Of a stretch of 22,401 nucleotides of DNA, positions 18,573 to 22,401 are shown in pieces (position 1 is the first letter of the stretch; each line of letters opens with the position of its first letter). This DNA is from Spirogloea muscicola (taxonomy: Eukaryota > Streptophyta > Zygnematophyceae > Spirogloeales > Spirogloeaceae): positions 1 through 22,401 of the forward strand of contig WELB01000455.1 of NCBI GenBank assembly GCA_009602725.1, in the 5' to 3' direction. Under the pieces are notes generated by a model. That model had not been told where the DNA came from. It searched no databases and saw nothing but the letters and a program-made list of their open reading frames with translations. Both the position numbers and the translations under genes were made by a program.

Positions 18573-21500
18573 CTGCACATGCCCAGCGGAGATGAATTCA
18601 TTACACGGAAGAGCAATACATCTGTCACGTATACTCCAAGTGATTGTAGACGTTCCTGCATGCATTCATGCACTGGTTGACATTCCTAGCACCTTTTGCA
18701 GTGTCAATGCACGTCACTTCTGATCTTCCAAGAATCCGGCGCGCTTCATGCGCTTGACGAGGGTGCACGAAGAACCAGAAGAGCTGGACAAGGGGGCAGG
18801 GCACAGGGGCAGGATGAGGCTGTTTAGGAGTGATGGTTTATGGGTTTATGGGTCATGATTTAGGCCTTGAATTCGGGGTTTTAGGGAGTTTGGGGTTTGG
18901 GGGGTTGGCACAAGGGGAGGGGAAGCATCTATGGCACCCACGTGGTGCAGGTAGGGCCGCACAGACTGAAGCTGGCCTCTGCCACTTGGCAGGGCGGCTG
19001 AAGCAGTTGGTGCCGGTGTGAACAGGGCGCCCCTCAACTGTGACATTGGGTGCTGCCCCAGTGAAGTAATTACCGGTGACATCCAACCATGTCAGGTTCC
19101 GCGTTGACCGGAAGAAAGCCAGACTGAATACGCCCTGGAATCTGTTTCGGGAAATGTCTCTGCCACAAAACCGGTCATGGCCAAGATATGCGACTTAGGA
19201 AAAGATCCCCTTTCTATTATGGGAGAGGACTGACATCCCTGATTGGCATGATATGCTTCAAACATCTTGTCCCTTACAGTTTCCTCAATTTCCCAAGATT
19301 GTCAAAGGGTTTTGTTATCAGATCCACGTCTGGCAGCGCCCCTCCAAACTGATTCCCTGCAATGTTGCTGCAAGAACAGGGGAATCACAGGCGCACACAC
19401 ACAAAATTAGTAGCAGCTAAAAGCCAGATCTTGTTGCGGACTGCACTTTTCGCACATCTGGAGGCCTCCTTGTCCTCCGGTAATTCAAGCACTCGTGCAC
19501 ATCTGGTGCCTAATGCTTATCAGCTCTCTCAAGAATACAAACGACCTGCCATTGTCACACTGAGCTACACTTGGTACTTGTCCGACTTCCTAGAAGCGCC
19601 TGTGATCTGTGACAACTGCTTTGCTGCTCAGGCACTAGGGATTCTTACAGGACTTGGAGATTAGCCTTTGTATACTCTAACAGTTCGACCGGAAATGTTC
19701 CAGTGAAGTTGTTATACGAAAAATCCCTGGATGGGGCAATGCAATAGAGAATCTGCAGGTCAGTTGTGCTTCTAAGACCATGTCAGCAGCTCGTCGGATC
19801 GCCGGATCCCAAAGCAAAGAGCTTGCTTCATCAGAAAGTCTGTGGGCAGCTCATGGATGAACAACTTTATGCTTGCAACCCAGAAGCTTAAGCAAGGCAG
19901 GGGGGAAGATGAATGACGAGTCATACACGGTTGTGAGGGCAATATATGAGAACCCTTTCGGTACGATGATGGGGCCAGTCAACTGATTGTGCGCCACTTG
20001 ACTGCATTGGCAAAAGTACACCATTCATGAACGTTAGCTGGTGAATTAGCCTTTCACGTACGCGCCTGCTACATACTGGTCTTAACCTGTAAGAGCTTGG
20101 TACAATGGTTTGGTACTACATGAGATGAAGTGTCAGATTGATCTCAGCGTATAGGATAGTGGCTGAGATGTATGAGTCATGAGCGGACAGAGCTAAAGAA
20201 AAAGGCAAGCTCTGCACGCAAATGCTTGGCTCTTACATTTTTTGAAGCGCTAGCATATTCTGTATGTTGGGAATCCCACCGCTGAGGCCATTGTAATCCA
20301 AAATGCTGTAGAGATGGAAAAAATGCTGATGCTGTAGAGATGAAGGTAAAGGTCACAGCAAAGTACGATGGCCTAAACTCAAGGCTAACAAGCTGGAACA
20401 CCAGTAGCATGCGAGCTAAGTCTGGAGGATGGCAGAAGATCATCTGCAAGATCTACAGCACCAGTCATTTCAAGTAAAGGTGTGAGAGAAACTAGCCACG
20501 CACAAGATAACGAGACGAGAAAGTTGTGTGATGGTGGTCGGTATGCTGCCCGTGAAATTGTTGCAGCAGAGATGGCTGAGACATTGAGCATCAGTAGGTC
20601 ACAATTGAGCGTTTGTCGATAACAGGACAAGGATCTGAGAAGCGTACAGATTCACATCGTAACACTGCACTTTATAATGTGCACATGCCCCCTAAATGAA
20701 TATGTGTGGGCAGGTGCTTGATCAGCTTTAAGTTTTTTGATATAAAGTCAAAGCAGAGGTCATGCAGCAGAAGGTCCATGAATTTCAAGAACGCGATACT
20801 GTACCTGCTTCTACTGTATCTGCGTCAAGGTCAGGACAAATAATACTTGCACCTGGTTGGTAGCTATGATGCACATTGGGATACTTGAAACAAGAACTCA
20901 CAGCAGGGTCAGTACGGATAGCTGCCCGATGCTCTCTGGAATGCTCCCGCTTAAGAAGTTGTGGTCAAGGTTCCTGCAGGCAAACATGTGACATGAAACA
21001 CAGTGACCTTGCTTGAGGTCTCTGGCAACTCAAAATCTCAGAACAGCACGGAAGCAGCCTTGCTCATGCTGCAAGGTGGGTAGAGCTTGAGTTGCTCACA
21101 GAAGGTCGAGCTGGGTGAGATCACCAACAGTCGGGGGGATGTTTCCTGAGAGCCGATTGCCATAAAGATACCTTGCACAGCATGCACAACAGAAGTGAAG
21201 GTCAGAGTCCCACTGACGCTGGTATGCAACCAGTTGACAAGCATGAGAAGCACCAGCTTGTACATGGCTGCTGCCAAGAGGTCTCTGCTGTGGACTACTG
21301 CAAGCAGGAACTTGTGGAGGGCAGGTCTTACAAGCACGTCAGGCTCGTCAGGCTGCCAATGGAGGCGGGGATGCTCCCGTTAAGGTTGGCGTTCACGACC
21401 ACTCTGCGATGCACAGGTTTGGCCGCACTCGGACCAACTCATGACAACGACCCACAAATGTCTGCGGAGCTTGGCATGTGCACTTGTGTAATGACCTGCG

Positions 21501-22401
21501 AGAGTCCGTGCTTGCTTCTGGCCACCAGAGTCCTGGTGGTGACAATGCAGACAACGCCAGCCCCATCCTGAAGGGCGTGCAGCCCGCCACCAACACGGGG
21601 TTCGGGCGTCTTGCCTATCCGAGCAACACCAAGGACCGGTATGGGGCGGCTGCGTACTCACAGCGAGCTGACGCGGTTGGTGCTCACGTCGCACTGGATG
21701 CCGTACCAGGGGCAGTTGCCACCCGTGGCATTGCAGCCGGCGCAGGGGTTGGGCCCCATCCAGCTCGCCAGTAATGGTGGGTAGAATACGGCGGCCTGGA
21801 AGTCCCGCAGGGCCGCCACTGCACAAAGGGAAAGCAACGTCGGCGGTGCAGCCTCAGGAGCAAGCGGCGGCGGCAGCGGCTGCAGCGCACTTGACTACGA
21901 CAGCAGACATGGTCTTGCGAAGGGGCCCATGGCTGGGAAGCGCCAGGCTCAGGAGGAAGGGCGAGAGGAAGATCCTCTCAGTAAGATGCGATGGGCGTGA
22001 ACGGCCAGCGCAGAACAAAGAACGACCAGAGCATGAAGGGGCCAGGAAAGCACTACAGGTCACAGCTTCTCAAGTCCGAAATGAAACGGCTCTTCCAATG
22101 TAAGGCAGTGGCCATGAAGGCCAGCCCAAAGGAACAGCGCAAAGGGTCTGAAGAGGCCGGATGGCGCGAAAGAAGAGGAGCAGCGACTATCTTCTATTCT
22201 CGAGGACGTCGGCGAGTGGGAAGGGTTGAAGGACTGGAGGACCGAAGGCATGGCTGCGAAGCGCCGGGCTGAGGAGGAAGCACGGGGCCGTTAGCTCGCG
22301 AGCCTAGTGGGGCGCTCACGGTCGGGATGCGGCGCGCCGGCGGGCAGGCGCCGCCGCGCGGGGAGCTCCGCGCAGTTGGCCGCGGCGGCGAGGAGCGCGG
22401 C
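16295..22401 (-). CDS. Gene B: tandem paralogue of gene A, LRR plus four-cysteine modules (19 exons, 5' end off window)
   Basis: Exons (high to low): 22401-22320 (partial), 21818-21662, 21403-21332, 21171-21100, 20973-20902, 20575-20504, 20305-20237, 20001-19927, 19726-19649, 19367-19278, 19159-18942, 18572-18473, 18260-18162, 17914-17813, 17665-17570, 17383-17258, 17078-16989, 16757-16600, 16455-16295. They join in one frame on GT-AG sites. The domain order equals gene A: hydrophobic N-terminus, LRRNT, about nine LRRs, cysteine cap, then eight exons of cysteine modules. The last exon can read through its possible donor at 16373 to a TAA at 16297-16295, which I take as the probable end; a further exon cannot be excluded. 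No kinase or transmembrane helix is seen. Probably secreted or wall-associated (inference). Confidence 0.85.
18820..18907. repeat. G/T-rich, telomere-like tract in gene B intron 11
   Basis: The plus strand shows GTTTAGGAG, TTTATGGG twice, TTTTAGGGAG and GTTTGGGGTTTGGGGGG within 90 bp just 3' (minus sense) of the 19159-18942 exon. It resembles degenerate TTTAGGG-type repeats. It is more likely a simple G/T-rich intron tract than a real interstitial telomere. Confidence 0.5.
18942..21403 (-). other. Gene B LRR array, one repeat per exon
   Basis: The exons read in order: NANLNGSIPASIGSLTSL, LYGNRLSGNIPPTVGDLTQL, NLDHNFLSGSIPESIGQL, LCCNNFTGSIPTTITQLSRL, LDYNGLSGGIPNIQNMLAL (69 nt), AHNQLTGPIIVPKGFSYIAL, DFSYNNFTGTFPVELLEY, NIAGNQFGGALPDVDLITKP, then the 218-nt exon with DISRNRFQGVFSLAFF, WLDVTGNYFTGAAPNVTVEG and the cap NCFSRPAKWQRPASVCAALP. 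Each of the first four is exactly 72 nt and phase 2, as in gene A, and corresponding donors are conserved (for example GTAAG after QKM in exon 7 and GTATG after exon 8). Confidence 0.88.
20303..20342. repeat. Duplicated 3' splice site of gene B exon 7
   Basis: ATGCTGTAGAGATG occurs at 20303-20316 and 20329-20342. On the minus strand both copies contain CTCTACAG|CAT. Only the 20305 acceptor gives the in-frame LRR; use of the other would add 26 nt and shift the frame. Confidence 0.75.
21662..22401 (-). other. Gene B exons 1-2: end of signal peptide and LRRNT cap
   Basis: Exon 1 enters from the right edge in the frame AALLAAAANCAELP and ends ...GAPHPD with donor C|GTGAGC at 22319, the same junction sequence as gene A. 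Exon 2 (21818-21662) encodes LAALRDFQAAVFYPPLLASW, then GPNPCAGC and CPWYGIQCD, a clear LRRNT cap, with donor GTGAGT. Intron 1 is 501 nt against 93 nt in gene A and holds extra repeats. Confidence 0.85.
21928..22287. repeat. Direct repeat and possible old retroelement tails in gene B intron 1
   Basis: CATGGCTGGGAAGCGCCAGG at 21928 recurs as CATGGCTGCGAAGCGCCGGG at 22249, each followed by CTxAGGAGGAAG. Between them, GAACGACCAGAGCATGAAGG then GGCCAGGAAAGCACT (22019-22053) and AGCCCAAAGGAACAGCGCAA (22122) look like diverged pieces of the retroelement tail. The direct repeat is clear; the family link is weak. Confidence 0.45.

Noticed and set aside
18662-18722. Extra cysteine exon in gene B (TCIDTAKGARNVNQCMNAC on the minus strand)
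   Set aside because: The cysteine spacing is tempting, but no GT donor follows and the phase does not fit between exons 11 and 12.
1-22401. CRISPR arrays, bacterial operons or phage genes
   Set aside because: No regularly spaced repeats of that kind and no bacterial gene layout; the coding sequences are interrupted by spliceosomal-type introns.

Overview
The window looks like nuclear DNA of a eukaryote, most likely a green alga (inference). It has intron-rich genes with small GT-AG introns, plant-type leucine-rich repeats (NxLxGxIP), a mix of GC-rich and balanced-GC blocks, and a non-LTR retrotransposon. Nothing in it looks bacterial. I could not run a homology search, so species and lineage are unverified.

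Layout from left to right: (1) positions 1-6262, minus strand: gene A, a secreted LRR protein with a tail of small four-cysteine modules. I reconstruct 19 exons in one continuous frame; the 3' end runs off the left edge. (2) 6263-9906: no recognisable gene; it holds a decayed retroelement tail just upstream of gene A, plus small hairpins and tandem repeats. (3) 9907-15660: a nest of one retroelement family. It has a plus-strand 3'-end remnant (9907-10140), an intact minus-strand element with a 1335-codon zinc-finger / reverse transcriptase / restriction-like-endonuclease ORF (14595-10588) between two perfectly identical 135-bp direct repeats, and two decayed minus-strand 3'-end copies (15471-15660 and 14991-15315) lying head to tail behind it. 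(4) 15661-16294: spacer with a diverged short repeat. (5) 16295-22401, minus strand: gene B, a tandem paralogue of gene A, also 19 exons; its first exon runs off the right edge.

Genes A and B share exon order, intron phases and several donor sequences through the N-terminal cap and LRR part. Each canonical LRR is one 72-nt phase-2 exon, and each downstream four-cysteine module is also one phase-2 exon. Modules can therefore be gained or lost without breaking the frame, and the cysteine-module sets of the two genes already differ. No kinase domain or clear transmembrane segment is visible, so the products look like secreted or wall-associated recognition or adhesion proteins (inference).

The intact element and its remnants share a 3'-tail with the hairpin GGGCTGG-loop-CCAGCCC. 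Its stem persists in diverged copies while the loop changes. The ORF stop codon lies inside the terminal repeat. The main candidates for something undescribed are the one-exon-per-module LRR/four-cysteine architecture and the RLE-type retrotransposon with terminal direct repeats and an apparent habit of landing on its own tails.
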